Source: Pseudomonadota bacterium (GTDB lineage Bacteria > Pseudomonadota > Gammaproteobacteria > Acidiferrobacterales > Acidiferrobacteraceae). Taken from it: a stretch of DNA of 54,013 nt. A program made the position numbers and the translations under genes. Positions 27,805-38,785 of the stretch are shown in pieces. The first letter of the stretch is position 1; each line of letters starts with the position of its first letter. Below the pieces are notes generated by a model that saw nothing but the letters and a program-made list of their open reading frames with translations, did no database searches and was not told the DNA's origin. The stretch covers positions 1 to 54,013 of the forward strand of contig JAJYRD010000020.1 in NCBI GenBank assembly GCA_021794275.1, given 5' to 3'.

Positions 27805-28116
27805 ATGGCCAACCAAAAGATTAGAATTCGTTTGAAGGCGTTCGATCATCGGCTCATCGACCGGTCGGCATCGGAGATCGTCGATACCGCCAAGCGGACC
27901 GGCGCCATCGTCAAAGGGCCGATCCCGTTGCCGACCAAGATCGAGCGGTACACGTTGCTGCGTTCTCCGCACGTGGATAAGAGCTCGCGCGATCAGTTTG
28001 AGATCCGCACACACAAGCGCATCATGGATATCATCGAGCCGACTGAGAAGACGGTGGATGCGCTCTTGAAGCTCAATCTCGCGGCCGGCGTGGACGTCGA
28101 GATCAAGGTAAGCTAG
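27805..28116 (+). CDS. rpsJ: 30S ribosomal protein S10
   Basis: S10 belongs to the 30S head and is also NusE, a partner of NusG/NusA in antitermination. It has 103 residues, beginning [20 protein letters not shown]; the loop [20 protein letters not shown] and the C-terminal strand are conserved. It starts the S10 operon directly after tuf, with no long leader of the kind that carries L4 control in E. coli. Confidence 0.98.
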   Translation: MANQKIRIRLKAFDHRLIDRSASEIVDTAKRTGAIVKGPIPLPTKIERYTLLRSPHVDKSSRDQFEIRTHKRIMDIIEPTEKTVDALLKLNLAAGVDVEIKVS

Positions 28117-28124
28117 GAGCGGTC

Positions 28125-28787
28125 ATGGCACTCGGAATCGTGGGAAAGAAGGTCGGCATGAGCCGCGTGTTCGGGCCAGACGGCGTGGTAGCACCCGTGA
28201 CCGTTGTCGCGGTGGAGCGCAATCATGTCGCGCAGATCAAGGATGTGGAAAGCGACGGCTATCGGGCGGTGCAGATTGCAAGCGGGACCCGGCGGCCATC
28301 GCGGGTCACGAAGGCGCTTGCGGGGCATTTCGCGAAGGCAAAGATCGAGCCTGCGGCGAGTCTCTGGGAGTTCCGTCTGACGGGCGACGAAGGGCAGGGG
28401 CTTGAGGTCGGCGCCGAGGTGCGGGTGGACATCTTCACCGAAGGTCAGAAGGTGGACGTCCAGGGGACGACGATAGGTAAGGGCTTCGCGGGCGTCATCA
28501 AGCGGCATCACTTCGGCGGCGGTCGCGCAAGCCACGGTAACTCGCTGTCGCACCGTGCGCCAGGCTCGATCGGTCAGCGGCAGACGCCGGGGCGTGTGTT
28601 CCCGGGCAAGAAGATGGCCGGTCATCTCGGCGACAAGATCCGCACGCAGCAAAACCTGGTGATTGTGCGCGTCGATGCGGAGCGGAATCTGCTCCTGATC
28701 CGCGGCGCGGTCCCGGGATCTGCGGGCTCGGACGTCGTCGTTCGGCCGGCGGTCAAGGCCGGTAAGACGGAGGCCAAGCAATCATGA
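28125..28787 (+). CDS. rplC: 50S ribosomal protein L3
   Basis: An early assembly protein near the peptidyl-transferase centre, 220 residues. It starts [13 protein letters not shown]. The long central loop [20 protein letters not shown] continues [18 protein letters not shown] and includes the Gln that PrmB methylates in E. coli. Its stop overlaps rplD by ATGA. Confidence 0.98.
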   Translation: MALGIVGKKVGMSRVFGPDGVVAPVTVVAVERNHVAQIKDVESDGYRAVQIASGTRRPSRVTKALAGHFAKAKIEPAASLWEFRLTGDEGQGLEVGAEVRVDIFTEGQKVDVQGTTIGKGFAGVIKRHHFGGGRASHGNSLSHRAPGSIGQRQTPGRVFPGKKMAGHLGDKIRTQQNLVIVRVDAERNLLLIRGAVPGSAGSDVVVRPAVKAGKTEAKQS

Positions 28788-29407
28788 AGATGACGGTGGT
28801 GAAGGCTTCCGGGGGCACCGGGGAAATCGAAGTCGCGGATGCGACCTTCGGCGTCCCGTTCAAGGAGCATCTGGTACATCAGATCGTTGTAGCCTACCAA
28901 GCGGGCGGCCGGTCGGGGACGCGCGGCCAGAAAAACCGCGCGGCTGTGAGCGGGAGCACCAAGAAGCCGTGGGCCCAAAAGGGCGGCGGCCGGGCACGGG
29001 CGGGAAATATCCGCAGCCCCATATGGCGAGGCGGCGGGAAAACCTTCCCGGCAAGCACGCAGGATTTCAGTCAGAAAGTGAACAAGAAGATGCGCAGGGT
29101 GGCCCTGCGGTCGATCCTGTCGGAGCTCGTACGTCAGGACCGAATCATCGCTATCGATGAGATGCAGGCGGCATCCAAGACCAAGGAGTTGCTGGCGCAT
29201 CTTGCCGCTTTGGGGATCACGGGCCGGTCTCCGGATGTGCTTATTGTCGCAGAAGGGGCCGAAGACGGTCTCGCCCTTGCTGCGCGCAACCTGCATCGGG
29301 TTGCCGTACGCTCGAGCGATTGGATCGACCCGGTGTCGCTGATCTCCCACGAGAAGGTGCTCATGACCGTGGGAGCCCTGAAAAAGCTTGAGGAGATGCT
29401 GGCATGA
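28784..29407 (+). CDS. rplD: 50S ribosomal protein L4
   Basis: L4 lines the exit tunnel; in E. coli it also represses the S10 operon. It has 207 residues. The tunnel loop reads [20 protein letters not shown] and is followed by [14 protein letters not shown]. It overlaps both neighbours by ATGA. The operon lacks a long leader here, so E. coli-style L4 autocontrol is not evident. Confidence 0.98.
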   Translation: MKMTVVKASGGTGEIEVADATFGVPFKEHLVHQIVVAYQAGGRSGTRGQKNRAAVSGSTKKPWAQKGGGRARAGNIRSPIWRGGGKTFPASTQDFSQKVNKKMRRVALRSILSELVRQDRIIAIDEMQAASKTKELLAHLAALGITGRSPDVLIVAEGAEDGLALAARNLHRVAVRSSDWIDPVSLISHEKVLMTVGALKKLEEMLA

Positions 29408-29694
29408 AGGACGATATCTACAGCGTTCTGCTGGCGCCGCATATCTCGGAGAAGGGTACGCGCTTGGCCGAGAAGCATAGGCAGTTCGTGTTTCGGGTCC
29501 GTAAGGACGCGACCAAGGCGACCGTGAAGGCGGCGGTCGAGAAGTTCTTTAAGGTCGAAGTGGCGAATGTGCGCATGGCGGTCTTGAAGGGCAAGGTCAA
29601 GGGTGGCAAAACCCCGGGACGGCGGTCGGACGTCAAGAAGGCCTATGTGGCCTTGAAGCCCGGTTTCGATATTCAGTTCGGAACGGGCCAGTAG
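29404..29694 (+). CDS. rplW: 50S ribosomal protein L23
   Basis: L23 forms the docking site for trigger factor and SRP at the tunnel exit. It has 96 residues, with [20 protein letters not shown] and the rRNA-binding extension [20 protein letters not shown]. It overlaps rplD by ATGA. Confidence 0.97.
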   Translation: MKDDIYSVLLAPHISEKGTRLAEKHRQFVFRVRKDATKATVKAAVEKFFKVEVANVRMAVLKGKVKGGKTPGRRSDVKKAYVALKPGFDIQFGTGQ

Positions 29695-29702
29695 GGGGAG
29701 TT

Positions 29703-30530
29703 ATGCCAATCGTAAAGGTAAGACCCACGTCGGCCGGACGCCGCGGCCTCGTCAAGGTGGTTCATCCGGGCCTGCACAAGGGCGCGCCGTTTGCGGCGCT
29801 CGTGGAGAAGAAGGCCAAGATCGACGGGCGCAACAATGCCGGCCGGGTGTCGGTACGGCATCGTGGCGGCGCGCATAAGCGGCACTACCGGCTGATCGAT
29901 TTCAAGCGTGATAAGGATGGTATCGCGGCGCGTGTCGAACGCCTCGAGTACGATCCGAATCGCAGCGCGCACATTGCGCTCATGCTGTATGCCGATGGGG
30001 AGCGCCGCTACGTCATTGCACCCAAGGGTGTCGAGGTAGGCCAGGAGTTGATGTCGGGCAGCGAGGCGTCGATCCGCGCCGGTAACTGTCTCCCTTTGCG
30101 GAATATCCCGGTGGGTACGACAGTGCATTGTGTGGAGCTGAAGGTGGGCCGGGGGGCGCAGATCGGCCGGTCGGCGGGCGCCGCTTTGCAGTACGTTGCA
30201 CGGGAAGGGGAATACGCGCAGCTGCGCCTTCGTTCGGGCGAGGTACGCAAGGTGCATGTTGAATGTCGGGCTACGGTGGGCGAGGTCGGCAATGCCGAGC
30301 ATTCGCTGCGCAAGCTCGGCAAGGCCGGCGCGTCGCGTTGGCGCGGCATACGGCCGACCGTGCGCGGCGTCGCGATGAACCCGGTCGATCACCCGCATGG
30401 AGGTGGCGAGGGACGCACGTCGGGCGGCCGCCACCCCGTGAGCCCATGGGGTACTCCGACCAAGGGCTATAGGACGCGAATGAACAAGCGGACCGACGGC
30501 ATGATTGTTCGTCGGCGGTACCAGAAGTAA
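29703..30530 (+). CDS. rplB: 50S ribosomal protein L2
   Basis: L2 is needed for subunit joining and peptidyl transfer. It has 275 residues. The conserved C-terminal block [20 protein letters not shown] contains the His close to the catalytic centre. The N-terminal OB fold has [20 protein letters not shown]. Confidence 0.98.
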   Translation: MPIVKVRPTSAGRRGLVKVVHPGLHKGAPFAALVEKKAKIDGRNNAGRVSVRHRGGAHKRHYRLIDFKRDKDGIAARVERLEYDPNRSAHIALMLYADGERRYVIAPKGVEVGQELMSGSEASIRAGNCLPLRNIPVGTTVHCVELKVGRGAQIGRSAGAALQYVAREGEYAQLRLRSGEVRKVHVECRATVGEVGNAEHSLRKLGKAGASRWRGIRPTVRGVAMNPVDHPHGGGEGRTSGGRHPVSPWGTPTKGYRTRMNKRTDGMIVRRRYQK

Positions 30531-30553
30531 CCGAAAAAGTGTGAGGGCGCATC

Positions 30554-30832
30554 GTGCCACGTTCGATTAAGAAAGGACCGTTTATCGACGGCCATCTGGC
30601 CAAGAAAGTCGGTGAGGCGCAGAGGACCGGGAACAAGAAACCCATCAAGACGTGGTCGCGCCGCTCGACCATCATGCCGGACTTCATCGGGCTTACGATT
30701 GCCGTGCATAACGGGCGCCAGCATGTTCCGGTGCTGATTTCCGACAACATGGTCGGGCATAAGCTCGGCGAGTTCGCGGCCACGAGGACCTTTAAGGGCC
30801 ACACCGCGGACAAGAAGGCTTCGGGAGGTTGA
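30554..30832 (+). CDS. rpsS: 30S ribosomal protein S19
   Basis: A 30S head protein that contacts S13. It has 92 residues, with [18 protein letters not shown] and the C-terminal [20 protein letters not shown]. The start is GTG at 30554. Confidence 0.98.
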   Translation: MPRSIKKGPFIDGHLAKKVGEAQRTGNKKPIKTWSRRSTIMPDFIGLTIAVHNGRQHVPVLISDNMVGHKLGEFAATRTFKGHTADKKASGG

Positions 30833-30834
30833 TC

Positions 30835-31176
30835 ATGGCGACCAAGGCGGTTTTGAAAAACGTGCATGTGTCGCCCCAGAAAGGGCGTCTGGTAGCGGAT
30901 TTGGTCCGCGGGATGCCCGTTGGACGCGCCCTCGAGGTGCTGGAGTTCAGCCCCAAGAAGGCGGCCCGTATTCTGAAGAAGGTGCTGGAGTCGGCCATCG
31001 CGAACGCCGAGAACAACGACGGGGCGGATGTGGACGAGCTCAAGATCTCGGAGATCCAGATCAACGGGGCGGCCTCCATGAAACGCTTCCATGCCCGGGC
31101 GAAAGGCCGCGGCGCGCGCATTCTGAAGCGCACGAGCCATATCAGCGTCACGGTCGCAGCGGCGGGGGGGAATTAA
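30835..31176 (+). CDS. rplV: 50S ribosomal protein L22
   Basis: L22 lines the exit tunnel beside L4. It has 113 residues from the ATG at 30835, which follows GGGAGGTTG; two extra in-frame codons upstream would overlap rpsS and are not needed. [20 protein letters not shown], the hairpin [20 protein letters not shown] and the C-terminal strand are conserved. Confidence 0.97.
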   Translation: MATKAVLKNVHVSPQKGRLVADLVRGMPVGRALEVLEFSPKKAARILKKVLESAIANAENNDGADVDELKISEIQINGAASMKRFHARAKGRGARILKRTSHISVTVAAAGGN

Positions 31177-31177
31177 G

Positions 31178-31855
31178 ATGGGTCAGAAAATCAATCCGAT
31201 CGGGATGCGCCTTGGGATCGTCAAAGATTGGACGGCGAAATGGTACGCCCATCGTGGTGCCTATGCCGCCAATGTGCGCGCAGACGTGGAGTTGCGGGCG
31301 TGGATCAAGGCCAAACTCTCGCATGCGGCCGTGAGCTCGGTCGTCATCCAGCGTCCGGCGCAAAGCGTGACGATCACGATCCGGACGGCGCGGCCGGGCA
31401 TCGTGATCGGAAAGAAGGGTGAGGATATCGAACGGATGCGTCACGAGCTCGCGAAGCTCGCCGGCGTGCCCGTACAGCTGAACGTCGAGGAGATCCGCAA
31501 GCCCGAGCTTGATGCGGCCCTGGTCGCTGAGAACATCGCGCAACAGCTCGAGAAGCGCATCATGTTCCGTCGCGCCATGAAGCGCTCGGTGACGAACGCC
31601 ATGCGCCTCGGGGCGCTTGGGGTGAAGATCATGTGCGCGGGGCGCTTGAACGGAGCCGAGATTGCCCGTACGGAGTGGTATCGGGAAGGACGGGTGCCGC
31701 TGCACACGCTGCGGGCGGATATCGACTATGGGGTCGCCGAAGCGCATACGACCTACGGTATCATCGGTATCAAGGTGTGGATCTTCAAGGGCGAGATCTA
31801 CGGGCAGATGAACCCCGCGGACGCGGAGACGGAGGGGAAGAAGGCTACGGCCTGA
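31178..31855 (+). CDS. rpsC: 30S ribosomal protein S3
   Basis: S3 forms the mRNA entry channel with S4 and S5. It has 225 residues, with an N-terminal [17 protein letters not shown], a KH domain containing [20 protein letters not shown] and a C-terminal domain with [20 protein letters not shown]. It starts one base after the rplV stop. Confidence 0.98.
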   Translation: MGQKINPIGMRLGIVKDWTAKWYAHRGAYAANVRADVELRAWIKAKLSHAAVSSVVIQRPAQSVTITIRTARPGIVIGKKGEDIERMRHELAKLAGVPVQLNVEEIRKPELDAALVAENIAQQLEKRIMFRRAMKRSVTNAMRLGALGVKIMCAGRLNGAEIARTEWYREGRVPLHTLRADIDYGVAEAHTTYGIIGIKVWIFKGEIYGQMNPADAETEGKKATA

Positions 31856-31868
31856 TTCCGGATGAAAC

Positions 31869-32282
31869 ATGCTGCAGCCAAAGAGAACGAAGTTTCGTAA
31901 GCAACACAAGGGCCGCAACCGTGGGCTTGCGTCGCGCGGTAACAAGGTGAGTTTTGGAGAGTTCGGGCTCAAGGCCTTGGGCCGCGGGCGGCTCACCTCG
32001 CGCCAGATCGAGGCGGCGCGGCGGGCGCTCACGCGGTCGATCAAGCGTGGCGGGCGGGTCTGGATCCGCGTATTTCCGGATAAGCCGATCTCCAAGAAGC
32101 CTCTTGAGGTGCGCATGGGCAAGGGAAAGGGCAACCCTGAGTACTGGGTCGCCTTGATCCAGCCTGGCAAGGTGCTCTACGAAATGGAGGGCGTGTCTGA
32201 GGCGGTGGCGCGTGACGCCTTCCGCTTGGCGGCCGCGAAGTTGCCCGTGCAGACCACGTTCGTCGCGCGACAAGTCGCTTGA
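31869..32282 (+). CDS. rplP: 50S ribosomal protein L16
   Basis: L16 is a late assembly protein near the A site. It has 137 residues, starting [39 protein letters not shown] and [20 protein letters not shown] are conserved; the Arg in the latter region (RMGKGKG) is the type hydroxylated by YcfD in E. coli. Confidence 0.98.
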   Translation: MLQPKRTKFRKQHKGRNRGLASRGNKVSFGEFGLKALGRGRLTSRQIEAARRALTRSIKRGGRVWIRVFPDKPISKKPLEVRMGKGKGNPEYWVALIQPGKVLYEMEGVSEAVARDAFRLAAAKLPVQTTFVARQVA

Positions 32283-32293
32283 GAGAGGCAGTG

Positions 32294-32485
32294 ATGGATC
32301 TGAATGAGATACGGGCCGCGTCGGCCGAGGAAAAGCGCAAGGAGCTCGAAGCCCTGCGCGAGAAGCAGTTTACGCTGCGGATGCAGAAGGCCACGGGGCA
32401 GATCCGTGACACGAGCGAAATCGGGAAGGTGCGCCGGGATATTGCCCGGCTGTTGACGGTGATGCAACAGGCGGGGGGCCGATAG
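32294..32485 (+). CDS. rpmC: 50S ribosomal protein L29
   Basis: A small helical-hairpin protein beside L23, 63 residues from the ATG at 32294. That start follows a GAGAGAGG ribosome binding site; a longer frame from 32279 would overlap rpl[21 protein letters not shown] and [13 protein letters not shown] are the family pattern. Confidence 0.96.
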   Translation: MDLNEIRAASAEEKRKELEALREKQFTLRMQKATGQIRDTSEIGKVRRDIARLLTVMQQAGGR

Positions 32486-32488
32486 ATC

Positions 32489-32761
32489 ATGACGGAAGCG
32501 ACCTTGGAGAAGCCGGCCCGCACCGCGACCGGGCGGGTGACGAGCAACAAGATGGACAAGACGATCACCGTGCTGGTCGAGCGCAAGACGCCCCATCCGG
32601 TCTACGGGAAGTTCGTGCGCCGGAGCACCAAACTTCATGCCCATGACGAGAACAACGAGGGCCGCGAAGGGGACCTCGTGCTGGTCGAGCAGTGCCGGCC
32701 ACTGTCGAAGACCAAGACCTGGCGACTCGTGCGGGTGCTGGATCGGCCGCCCGTAGTCTAG
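32489..32761 (+). CDS. rpsQ: 30S ribosomal protein S17
   Basis: An OB-fold protein of the 30S body, 90 residues, with [20 protein letters not shown] and [20 protein letters not shown]. It is the last gene of the S10 group, three bases after rpmC. A promoter-like sequence follows its stop. Confidence 0.97.
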   Translation: MTEATLEKPARTATGRVTSNKMDKTITVLVERKTPHPVYGKFVRRSTKLHAHDENNEGREGDLVLVEQCRPLSKTKTWRLVRVLDRPPVV

Positions 32762-32767
32762 GGCTCT

Positions 32768-32795
32768 TTGGGGCCGGCTCAATCGATGTTATGAT
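32768..32795 (+). promoter_or_regulatory. Candidate spc operon promoter
   Basis: TTGGGG (32768-32773) and TATGAT (32790-32795) stand 16 bp apart, in the 72-bp gap between rpsQ and rplN. E. coli has its spc promoter at the same place. The -10 is good, the -35 moderate. Confidence 0.5.
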
Positions 32796-32833
32796 GGCGG
32801 GCTACGCAGGGCGCGCCTAAGGGAAGGAACACC

Positions 32834-33202
32834 ATGATTCAAATGCAAAGCGTGCTGTCGGTCGCGGACAACAGCGGCGCCAAAAAGGTGCAATGCATAA
32901 AGGTCCTCGGCGGCTCGAAACGGCGTTATGCCGGGATCGGGGACATCATCAAGATCAGCATAAAGGAAGCGGTGCCGCGGGGACGCGTGAAGAAGGGCGA
33001 CGTCTACGATGCCGTGATCGTGCGGACCAAGGTTGGGGTGCGGCGGTCCGATGGCTCGGTCGTGCGCTTTGACAGCAATGCAGCGGTGCTCTTGAATCCG
33101 CAGCATCAGCCGGTAGGTACGCGTATCTTTGGGCCCGTGACCCGCGAGTTGCGGGGCGAGCAGTTCATGAAGATCATCTCGCTTGCTCCCGAAGTGATAT
33201 AG
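32834..33202 (+). CDS. rplN: 50S ribosomal protein L14
   Basis: L14 forms an intersubunit bridge and is the target of the silencing factor RsfS. It has 122 residues, with [20 protein letters not shown] and [20 protein letters not shown]. It is the first gene after the candidate spc promoter. Confidence 0.98.
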   Translation: MIQMQSVLSVADNSGAKKVQCIKVLGGSKRRYAGIGDIIKISIKEAVPRGRVKKGDVYDAVIVRTKVGVRRSDGSVVRFDSNAAVLLNPQHQPVGTRIFGPVTRELRGEQFMKIISLAPEVI

Positions 33203-33209
33203 GTGCGCC

Positions 33210-33527
33210 ATGCAGAAGATCCGGAAAGGCGATGAGGTGGTGGTGCGAGTCGGCAAGGACAAAGGGAAGCGCGGTAGCGTGCTTCGGGTCTACGCCGATG
33301 GCCGCGTGTTGGTGGAGAACGTGAACAGGGTCAAGCATCACGTGCGGCCAAATCCCAACAAGAACGTTACGGGTGGCATCGTCGAGCGCGAAGCCCCGCT
33401 ATCGGTTGCGAACGTGGCCTTATTCAACAAGGCGACAGGCAAGGGCGAGCGCGTAGGGTTTCGCACCTTGGATGACGGCCGCAAGGTGCGCGTTTTCAAG
33501 CGCAGCGGCGAAGTCGTGGATGCGTAG
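33210..33527 (+). CDS. rplX: 50S ribosomal protein L24
   Basis: An assembly initiator of the 50S subunit, 105 residues. The KOW motif reads [20 protein letters not shown], followed by [20 protein letters not shown]. It is spaced 7 bp from rplN and 9 bp from rplE. Confidence 0.98.
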   Translation: MQKIRKGDEVVVRVGKDKGKRGSVLRVYADGRVLVENVNRVKHHVRPNPNKNVTGGIVEREAPLSVANVALFNKATGKGERVGFRTLDDGRKVRVFKRSGEVVDA

Positions 33528-33536
33528 GGGAAGGCG

Positions 33537-34079
33537 ATGACCAGCAGGCTGCAGGAGTTTTACGAAAAGACCGTTCGGCCGGAGCTCATGGCCCGTTTCG
33601 GGTATAAAAACCCGATGCAGGTGCCGCGGCTCGTGAAGGTGACGCTCAATATGGGCGTGGGCGAGGCCCTGGCGGACAAGAAGGTGATCGAGAATGCGGT
33701 GGGGGACATGCAGGCGATCGGCGGACAAAAGCCGGTCGTGACGCGCGCCCGCAAGTCGGTCGCGGCCTTCAAGGTGCGCGAGGACTGGCCGATCGGCTGC
33801 AAGGTGACGCTGCGGCGTACACGCATGTATGACTTCATGGATCGCCTCATAAGCGTGGCGCTGCCGCGCGTACGCGACTTCCGCGGCTTGCCGAGCCGGT
33901 CGTTCGACGGCCAGGGGAACTACTCACTCGGGATCAAGGAACAGATCATTTTTCCCGAGATCGAGTACGACAAGATCGATGCCGTGCGCGGCATGGACAT
34001 CACCATAACGACGACGGCCAAGACCGACGAAGAGGCGCGAGCCCTGCTGTTGGCCTTCAAGTTGCCAATTCGGGTTTAA
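33537..34079 (+). CDS. rplE: 50S ribosomal protein L5
   Basis: L5 binds 5S rRNA in the central protuberance. It has 180 residues, with [40 protein letters not shown] and the C-terminal [20 protein letters not shown]. Context and length are standard. Confidence 0.98.
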   Translation: MTSRLQEFYEKTVRPELMARFGYKNPMQVPRLVKVTLNMGVGEALADKKVIENAVGDMQAIGGQKPVVTRARKSVAAFKVREDWPIGCKVTLRRTRMYDFMDRLISVALPRVRDFRGLPSRSFDGQGNYSLGIKEQIIFPEIEYDKIDAVRGMDITITTTAKTDEEARALLLAFKLPIRV

Positions 34080-34088
34080 GGGGCGGAT

Positions 34089-34394
34089 ATGGCTAAGAAG
34101 TCGAAGATATTACGCAATCGGCAACGCGAGGCGCTGGTGGCGAAGTACGCACAGCGCCGCGCCGAACTGAAGGCGGCATCGGTGAATATGCGGCTTTCTG
34201 AAGAAGAGCGCCAGCAGGCGTTTGTCGCGCTTGCCAAGCAGCCGCGCAATGCCTGTCCCGTGCGTGTGCGTAACCGCTGCTATATGACCGGGCGGTCGCG
34301 GGGCTACTACCGGAAATTTGGTCTGGGCCGGAACAAGCTGCGTGAGATGATGATGCGTGGCGAGATCCCGGGTATCGTGAAGGCGAGCTGGTAG
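34089..34394 (+). CDS. rpsN: 30S ribosomal protein S14, zinc-free form
   Basis: S14 belongs to the 30S head. At 101 residues it is the long form. Only two cysteines occur ([16 protein letters not shown]), so the four-Cys zinc site of the short form is absent. This contrasts with S4 and L36 in the same superoperon, which do carry zinc-type Cys sets. [20 protein letters not shown] is the conserved C-terminal block. Confidence 0.97.
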   Translation: MAKKSKILRNRQREALVAKYAQRRAELKAASVNMRLSEEERQQAFVALAKQPRNACPVRVRNRCYMTGRSRGYYRKFGLGRNKLREMMMRGEIPGIVKASW

Positions 34395-34404
34395 GTAGAC
34401 GACC

Positions 34405-34794
34405 ATGATGAATGATCCCATTGCGGATATGTTGACCCGCATTCGTAACGCCCAGCGCGCCGAGAAAATCAGCGTCCGCATGGGGGCTTCCAAGCCCAAG
34501 TGCGCCCTGGCCAAGATTCTGAAGGACGAGGGCTATGTCGGTGACTTTCGTGTCATCGAGGGCGTGAAGCCCGAGCTCGAGATCGAACTCAAGTATTACG
34601 CCGGACGGCCGGTCATTGCACGCATCGATCGCGTGAGCCGCGGCGGCCGACGCGTGTATCGGTCGCACGACGATCTGCCGAGCGTGGATGGGGGCCTGGG
34701 GATTGCCGTCGTGTCGACGTCCAAAGGCATGATGACCGACCGGGCGGCACGCACCGCAGGCCTGGGCGGCGAGATCGTGTGCGTAGTGGTTTAA
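34405..34794 (+). CDS. rpsH: 30S ribosomal protein S8
   Basis: S8 organises the central domain of 16S rRNA and in E. coli represses the spc operon. It has 129 residues. [20 protein letters not shown] at the N terminus and the C-terminal [20 protein letters not shown] are signatures. The start may be the first or second of two adjacent ATG codons. Confidence 0.97.
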   Translation: MMNDPIADMLTRIRNAQRAEKISVRMGASKPKCALAKILKDEGYVGDFRVIEGVKPELEIELKYYAGRPVIARIDRVSRGGRRVYRSHDDLPSVDGGLGIAVVSTSKGMMTDRAARTAGLGGEIVCVVV

Positions 34795-34804
34795 GGAGCG
34801 GGGC

Positions 34805-35338
34805 ATGTCTCGAGTTGCGAAAAATCCGGTGAGCCTGCCGTCGGGCGTTACCTTGGCCCGGAACGGCGCGGATATTACGATCAAGGGGCCAAAGGGCGAA
34901 CTTGCGCACCGCATCCATGCGCTTGTGGGCATGGAGCAGGACGGTAATGCCATGCGCTTCACGCCTGCGGATGCCTCGTCGCTTGCAAATGCCTTGTCGG
35001 GAACGACGCGCGCCCTCGTTCAAAACATGGTGAACGGCGTGACGAAAGGATTCGAGCGCAAGCTTACGATCGTGGGCGTCGGTTACCGCGCCGCGGTCCA
35101 GGGACGCAAGCTGAATCTGACGTTGGGGTTCTCGCACCCGGTGGCCTACGACATACCGCAGGGCATCACGATCGAGACCCCAAGCCAAACGGAGATCGTG
35201 ATCAAGGGGGCCGACAAGCAGCGCGTGGGCCAGGTTGCCGCCGAGGTTCGCAGCTACAGGCCGCCAGAGCCCTATAAGGGCAAGGGCGTGCGCTATAGCG
35301 ACGAAGTGGTGGTGAAGAAAGAAGCGAAGAAGAAGTAA
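34805..35338 (+). CDS. rplF: 50S ribosomal protein L6
   Basis: L6 sits near the sarcin-ricin loop. It has 177 residues with two similar alpha/beta domains. The C-terminal signature is [20 protein letters not shown]. The N-terminal part contains [15 protein letters not shown]. Confidence 0.98.
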   Translation: MSRVAKNPVSLPSGVTLARNGADITIKGPKGELAHRIHALVGMEQDGNAMRFTPADASSLANALSGTTRALVQNMVNGVTKGFERKLTIVGVGYRAAVQGRKLNLTLGFSHPVAYDIPQGITIETPSQTEIVIKGADKQRVGQVAAEVRSYRPPEPYKGKGVRYSDEVVVKKEAKKK

Positions 35339-35347
35339 GGCGACCCT

Positions 35348-35701
35348 ATGAAAGAGAAGGTGACAGCACGCAAACGGCGGGCCTTTAGGATCCGTAAGCG
35401 TATTGCGGTTCTGGGCGGCCAGAGGTTGTGTATTCATCGCACGCCGCGACACATGTACGCGCAGGTCATAGGGCCGGACAGCCGGGTTGTGGCGAGCGCA
35501 TCGACCGTCGAGGTCGAGGTCCGCAAGGACCTGAAGAGCGGTGGGAACGTGGATGCCGCGCGGCTCGTGGGCCGCAGGATCGCCGAGAAGGCGAAGGCGG
35601 CGGGGGTGGTCAAGGTGGCGTTCGACCGGTCCGGGTTCCGTTATCATGGCCGCGTGAAGGCCTTGGCGGATGCGGCACGCGAAGGCGGACTCGAGTTTTA
35701 A
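35348..35701 (+). CDS. rplR: 50S ribosomal protein L18
   Basis: L18 binds 5S rRNA with L5. It has 117 residues: a basic N terminus ([20 protein letters not shown]) and the conserved [20 protein letters not shown] and [20 protein letters not shown]. Confidence 0.98.
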   Translation: MKEKVTARKRRAFRIRKRIAVLGGQRLCIHRTPRHMYAQVIGPDSRVVASASTVEVEVRKDLKSGGNVDAARLVGRRIAEKAKAAGVVKVAFDRSGFRYHGRVKALADAAREGGLEF

Positions 35702-35710
35702 GGAGGCATT

Positions 35711-36226
35711 GTGGCGGCAGGCGGGTCGGATTCGGACGGTTACAGCGATAACCTCCAAGAAAAGCTCATAGGCATTAATCGTGTGGCCAAGGTGGTCAAG
35801 GGCGGCCGGCAGTTCGGTTTTGCGGCGCTTACGGTCGTTGGTGACGGGGATGGGCGTGTCGGGATAGGTCAGGGCAAGGCCCGCGAAGTGCCGGTCGCCG
35901 TGCAAAAGGCGATGGACGACGCCCGGCGGAACATGGTTCGGGTGCACCTGAAAAACGGGACTCTGCACTACGGCGTTACGGCCAACCATGGTGCGTCGAA
36001 GGTGGTTATGAGACCGGCGTCTGAAGGAACCGGGATTATCGCAGGCGGTGCCATGCGCGCCTTGTTCGAGGTCGCGGGCGTGCGTAACGTGCTCGCCAAG
36101 GCTTTGGGCTCCACCAATCCCATCAATGTCGTACGCGCTACGTTGAAGGCCTTGCTCGATGTGAGCAACCCGGCGGAGGTCGCCGCGAAGCGCGGCAAGA
36201 CCGTCGAAGAGATCACAGGCGGCTAG
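35711..36226 (+). CDS. rpsE: 30S ribosomal protein S5
   Basis: S5 takes part in decoding accuracy and the mRNA entry site. It has 171 residues. The double-stranded RNA-binding part contains [20 protein letters not shown] and [20 protein letters not shown]; the C-terminal half has [17 protein letters not shown]. The start is GTG at 35711 after TAAGGAGG. Confidence 0.98.
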   Translation: MAAGGSDSDGYSDNLQEKLIGINRVAKVVKGGRQFGFAALTVVGDGDGRVGIGQGKAREVPVAVQKAMDDARRNMVRVHLKNGTLHYGVTANHGASKVVMRPASEGTGIIAGGAMRALFEVAGVRNVLAKALGSTNPINVVRATLKALLDVSNPAEVAAKRGKTVEEITGG

Positions 36227-36234
36227 GAGCGGTC

Positions 36235-36423
36235 ATGGCAAAAAAGCAAATGAAAGTGACCTTGGTGCGCAGCATGTTCGGAACGGGCGCGCGACACCAG
36301 GCTTGCGTGAGGGGGCTCGGGCTTCGGCGGATGCACCATAGCGTGTTGGTCGAGGATAGCGCGGCCACCCGCGGCATGGTTCGCAAGGTGGCGTACATGG
36401 TTAAGTGCGAGGAGGTGGCCTGA
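36235..36423 (+). CDS. rpmD: 50S ribosomal protein L30
   Basis: A small ferredoxin-fold protein of 62 residues, beginning [20 protein letters not shown] and containing [20 protein letters not shown]. The stop overlaps the rplO start (TGATG). Confidence 0.96.
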   Translation: MAKKQMKVTLVRSMFGTGARHQACVRGLGLRRMHHSVLVEDSAATRGMVRKVAYMVKCEEVA

Positions 36424-36851
36424 TGCGTCTCAATACGATCAAGCCGGATCCGCACAGGACGGCGGCCAAACGGGTCGGGCGTGGCGGAGGCTCCGGCCTT
36501 GGCAAGACGTGCGGACGCGGTCATAAGGGTCAAAAGGCGCGCGCCGGAGGCTATCACAAGGTGGGATTCGAGGGCGGGCAGATGCCGCTCCAGCGGCGCC
36601 TGCCAAAGTTTGGTTTTCGTTCCGCCATGGCGGCAGAGACTGCCTCGGTGCGGCTTTCTGAGCTGCGCGACCTTGACGGAACGGTGGATCTGGCAGCGCT
36701 GAAGGCGGCAAACGTCATCGACGCTACGGCCACACGGGCGCGTGTCTTTTTGTCGGGGTCGATCGAGAAGGCGCTGGTGCTGAAAGGGGTTGTCGCGACG
36801 AAAGGTGCGCGGGCAGCCATCGAGGCGGCGGGCGGCAGAGTCGAGGAGTGA
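36423..36851 (+). CDS. rplO: 50S ribosomal protein L15
   Basis: L15 is a late assembly protein contacting 5S and 23S rRNA. It has 142 residues from the ATG at 36423, which overlaps the rpmD stop. The Gly-rich N terminus [20 protein letters not shown] and the block [15 protein letters not shown] are typical. Its own stop overlaps the secY start in the same TGATG arrangement. Confidence 0.97.
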   Translation: MRLNTIKPDPHRTAAKRVGRGGGSGLGKTCGRGHKGQKARAGGYHKVGFEGGQMPLQRRLPKFGFRSAMAAETASVRLSELRDLDGTVDLAALKAANVIDATATRARVFLSGSIEKALVLKGVVATKGARAAIEAAGGRVEE

Positions 36852-38212
36852 TGGCCGCGAAGGATGCGAAACGCCAGGGGACGCTCACGCCCGGAATGCT
36901 GGGGCGGCTGAGCGATCTGAAGCAGCGAATCTTCTTTCTGCTGGGCGCCTTGGTGGTGTTTCGTATCGGCGCGCATATACCGGTGCCGGGGATCAATGGG
37001 GCCGCGCTTGCGTCATTGTTTCAGCGCGAGAGCGGCTCGATCATCGGCATGTTCAACATGTTCTCGGGCGGCGCGTTGCAGCGGTTGTCGGTGTTCGCGC
37101 TCGGGATCATGCCGTATATCTCGGCCTCGATCGTGATTCAGCTCCTGACGCCCGTGATCCCGAAGCTCGATGAGCTGCGTAAGGACGGGGGCGAGGCGGG
37201 CAGGCGCAAGCTGACCCAGTATACGCGTTACGGCACGACCGTCCTGGCGGCCTTTCAAGGGCTTGGGATCTCGATAGCTCTTGAGCACCAGACAGCGGGC
37301 GGCGTGTCGATCGTGATGCACCCCGGGGTTGGTTTTGAGCTCTTTACCATGATCACGCTCGTCGCCGGCACCATGTTTTTGATGTGGTTGGGTGAACAGA
37401 TCACGGAGCGCGGTATCGGCAACGGTATCTCCATGATCATTTTCGCAGGCATCGTGGCGGGGCTGCCGCAGGCAATAGGCGGGACCCTGGAGCTCGCGAG
37501 TAACGGCTCTTTTCAGCCCTTGTTTGTGTTGCTTTTGTTCGTGGTGGCCTTGGCGGTGACGGGCTTTGTGGTGTTTGTCGAGCGGGGCCAGCGGCGGATC
37601 ACGGTGACGTACGCCAAGCGCCAGCAAGGGCGCAAGATCTTCGGCGGCCAGACGACCCATCTGCCGCTCAAGGTGAACACAGCCGGCGTGATTCCGCCGA
37701 TATTTGCGTCGAGCATGATCTTGTTTCCGACCATGGCGGCGAATTGGTTCGGTCACGCCAAGGGTATGGGATGGCTGCAGAACGTGGCGAACGCCTTGGC
37801 GCCTGGGCAACCGGTGTACTTGATCGTCTTTTCGGTGGCGGTGATGTTTTTTTCGTTTTTCTACACCGCGATGATCATGGACCCCAAGGATACCGCGGAG
37901 AACCTAAAAAAATCGGGCGCGTTCATACCCGGGATCCGACCAGGGGAGCAGACGCGGCGCTACATCGATGACGTGATGTCGCGTTTGACCTTGTCGGGCG
38001 GGATCTATATTACGCTCGTGTCTTTGTTGCCGGAGTTTTTGATTCTGAAGTGGAACGTGCCGTTTTATTTTGGCGGGACATCGTTGCTCATCATCGTCGT
38101 GGTGAGCATGGACTTTATGGCGCAGGTGCAGGCGCATCTGATGTCGCATCAATATGAAAGTTTATTGAAGAAGGCGAACCTCACGGGCGGGGTGAGCGGG
38201 CTACCTAAGTAG
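36851..38212 (+). CDS. secY: Protein translocase subunit SecY
   Basis: The pore subunit of the Sec channel in the inner membrane, 453 residues with ten predicted spans. [14 protein letters not shown] precedes the plug region near residue 50; [34 protein letters not shown] and the cytoplasmic loop [20 protein letters not shown] are conserved. It starts at the ATG overlapping the rplO stop. Together with secE (11719) it accounts for two of the three channel subunits. Confidence 0.98.
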   Translation: MAAKDAKRQGTLTPGMLGRLSDLKQRIFFLLGALVVFRIGAHIPVPGINGAALASLFQRESGSIIGMFNMFSGGALQRLSVFALGIMPYISASIVIQLLTPVIPKLDELRKDGGEAGRRKLTQYTRYGTTVLAAFQGLGISIALEHQTAGGVSIVMHPGVGFELFTMITLVAGTMFLMWLGEQITERGIGNGISMIIFAGIVAGLPQAIGGTLELASNGSFQPLFVLLLFVVALAVTGFVVFVERGQRRITVTYAKRQQGRKIFGGQTTHLPLKVNTAGVIPPIFASSMILFPTMAANWFGHAKGMGWLQNVANALAPGQPVYLIVFSVAVMFFSFFYTAMIMDPKDTAENLKKSGAFIPGIRPGEQTRRYIDDVMSRLTLSGGIYITLVSLLPEFLILKWNVPFYFGGTSLLIIVVVSMDFMAQVQAHLMSHQYESLLKKANLTGGVSGLPK

Positions 38213-38220
38213 AGGGAACC

Positions 38221-38334
38221 ATGAAAGTCAGGGCGTCTGTGAAAAAGTTGTGCCGTAACTGTAAGATCGTGCGGCGAAAAGGGGTTGTCCGGATCGTGTG
38301 TAGCGAGGCGCGTCACAAGCAGCGCCAGGGCTAG
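38221..38334 (+). CDS. rpmJ: 50S ribosomal protein L36, zinc-binding form
   Basis: A 37-residue protein beginning [20 protein letters not shown] and ending HKQRQG. Cys11, Cys14, Cys27 and His32 make the zinc ribbon of the C+ form. The gene is 9 bp after secY and before rpsM, its standard place. The ribosome binding site is GAGGGAACC. Confidence 0.96.
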   Translation: MKVRASVKKLCRNCKIVRRKGVVRIVCSEARHKQRQG

Positions 38335-38336
38335 AC

Positions 38337-38365
38337 TTGCTATTCCGGTATTTCTAGGCTAGGCT
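38337..38365 (+). promoter_or_regulatory. Weak candidate alpha-operon promoter
   Basis: TTGCTA (38337-38342) lies 17 bp before TAGGCT (38360-38365) in the 77-bp gap between rpmJ and rpsM. The -10 is poor. The position fits a promoter or leader for the alpha operon, but the sequence support is thin. Confidence 0.25.
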
Positions 38366-38411
38366 TGCGCGCTTTTCGTTGGCGAAGGGCGCGTTTAGGA
38401 GAAAAGACACG

Positions 38412-38768
38412 ATGGCCCGTATTGCAGGCATCAATATCCCGAATCATAAGCATGTCGAGATCGGGCTTACGTCCATCTTTGGCATAGGCCGGCAGCGGTC
38501 TCGGCAGATCTGCGACGCAGCAGGGATTGCGACCACCGCGAAGGTGAAAGATCTTACTGATGCCGAGGTCGACAAGATCCGCGCCGAGGTCGGCAAGCTC
38601 GTGGTCGAAGGGGACCTGCGCCGTACCGTCTCCATGAACATCAAACGCCTCATGGATATCGGCAGCTATCGGGGCATGCGCCACAGGCGCGGCCTGCCGG
38701 TGCGTGGACAGCGCACGAAGACCAACGCGCGCACGCGCAAGGGCCCGCGCAAGGGCATTCGGAAGTAA
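38412..38768 (+). CDS. rpsM: 30S ribosomal protein S13
   Basis: S13 forms bridges between subunits and touches the P-site tRNA. It has 118 residues from the ATG at 38412, which follows TAGGAG and gives the conserved [20 protein letters not shown]; an earlier in-frame start at 38379 would add an unconserved tail. The basic C terminus [20 protein letters not shown] is intact. Confidence 0.98.
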   Translation: MARIAGINIPNHKHVEIGLTSIFGIGRQRSRQICDAAGIATTAKVKDLTDAEVDKIRAEVGKLVVEGDLRRTVSMNIKRLMDIGSYRGMRHRRGLPVRGQRTKTNARTRKGPRKGIRK

Positions 38769-38785
38769 AGGGATAAAGGATAGAC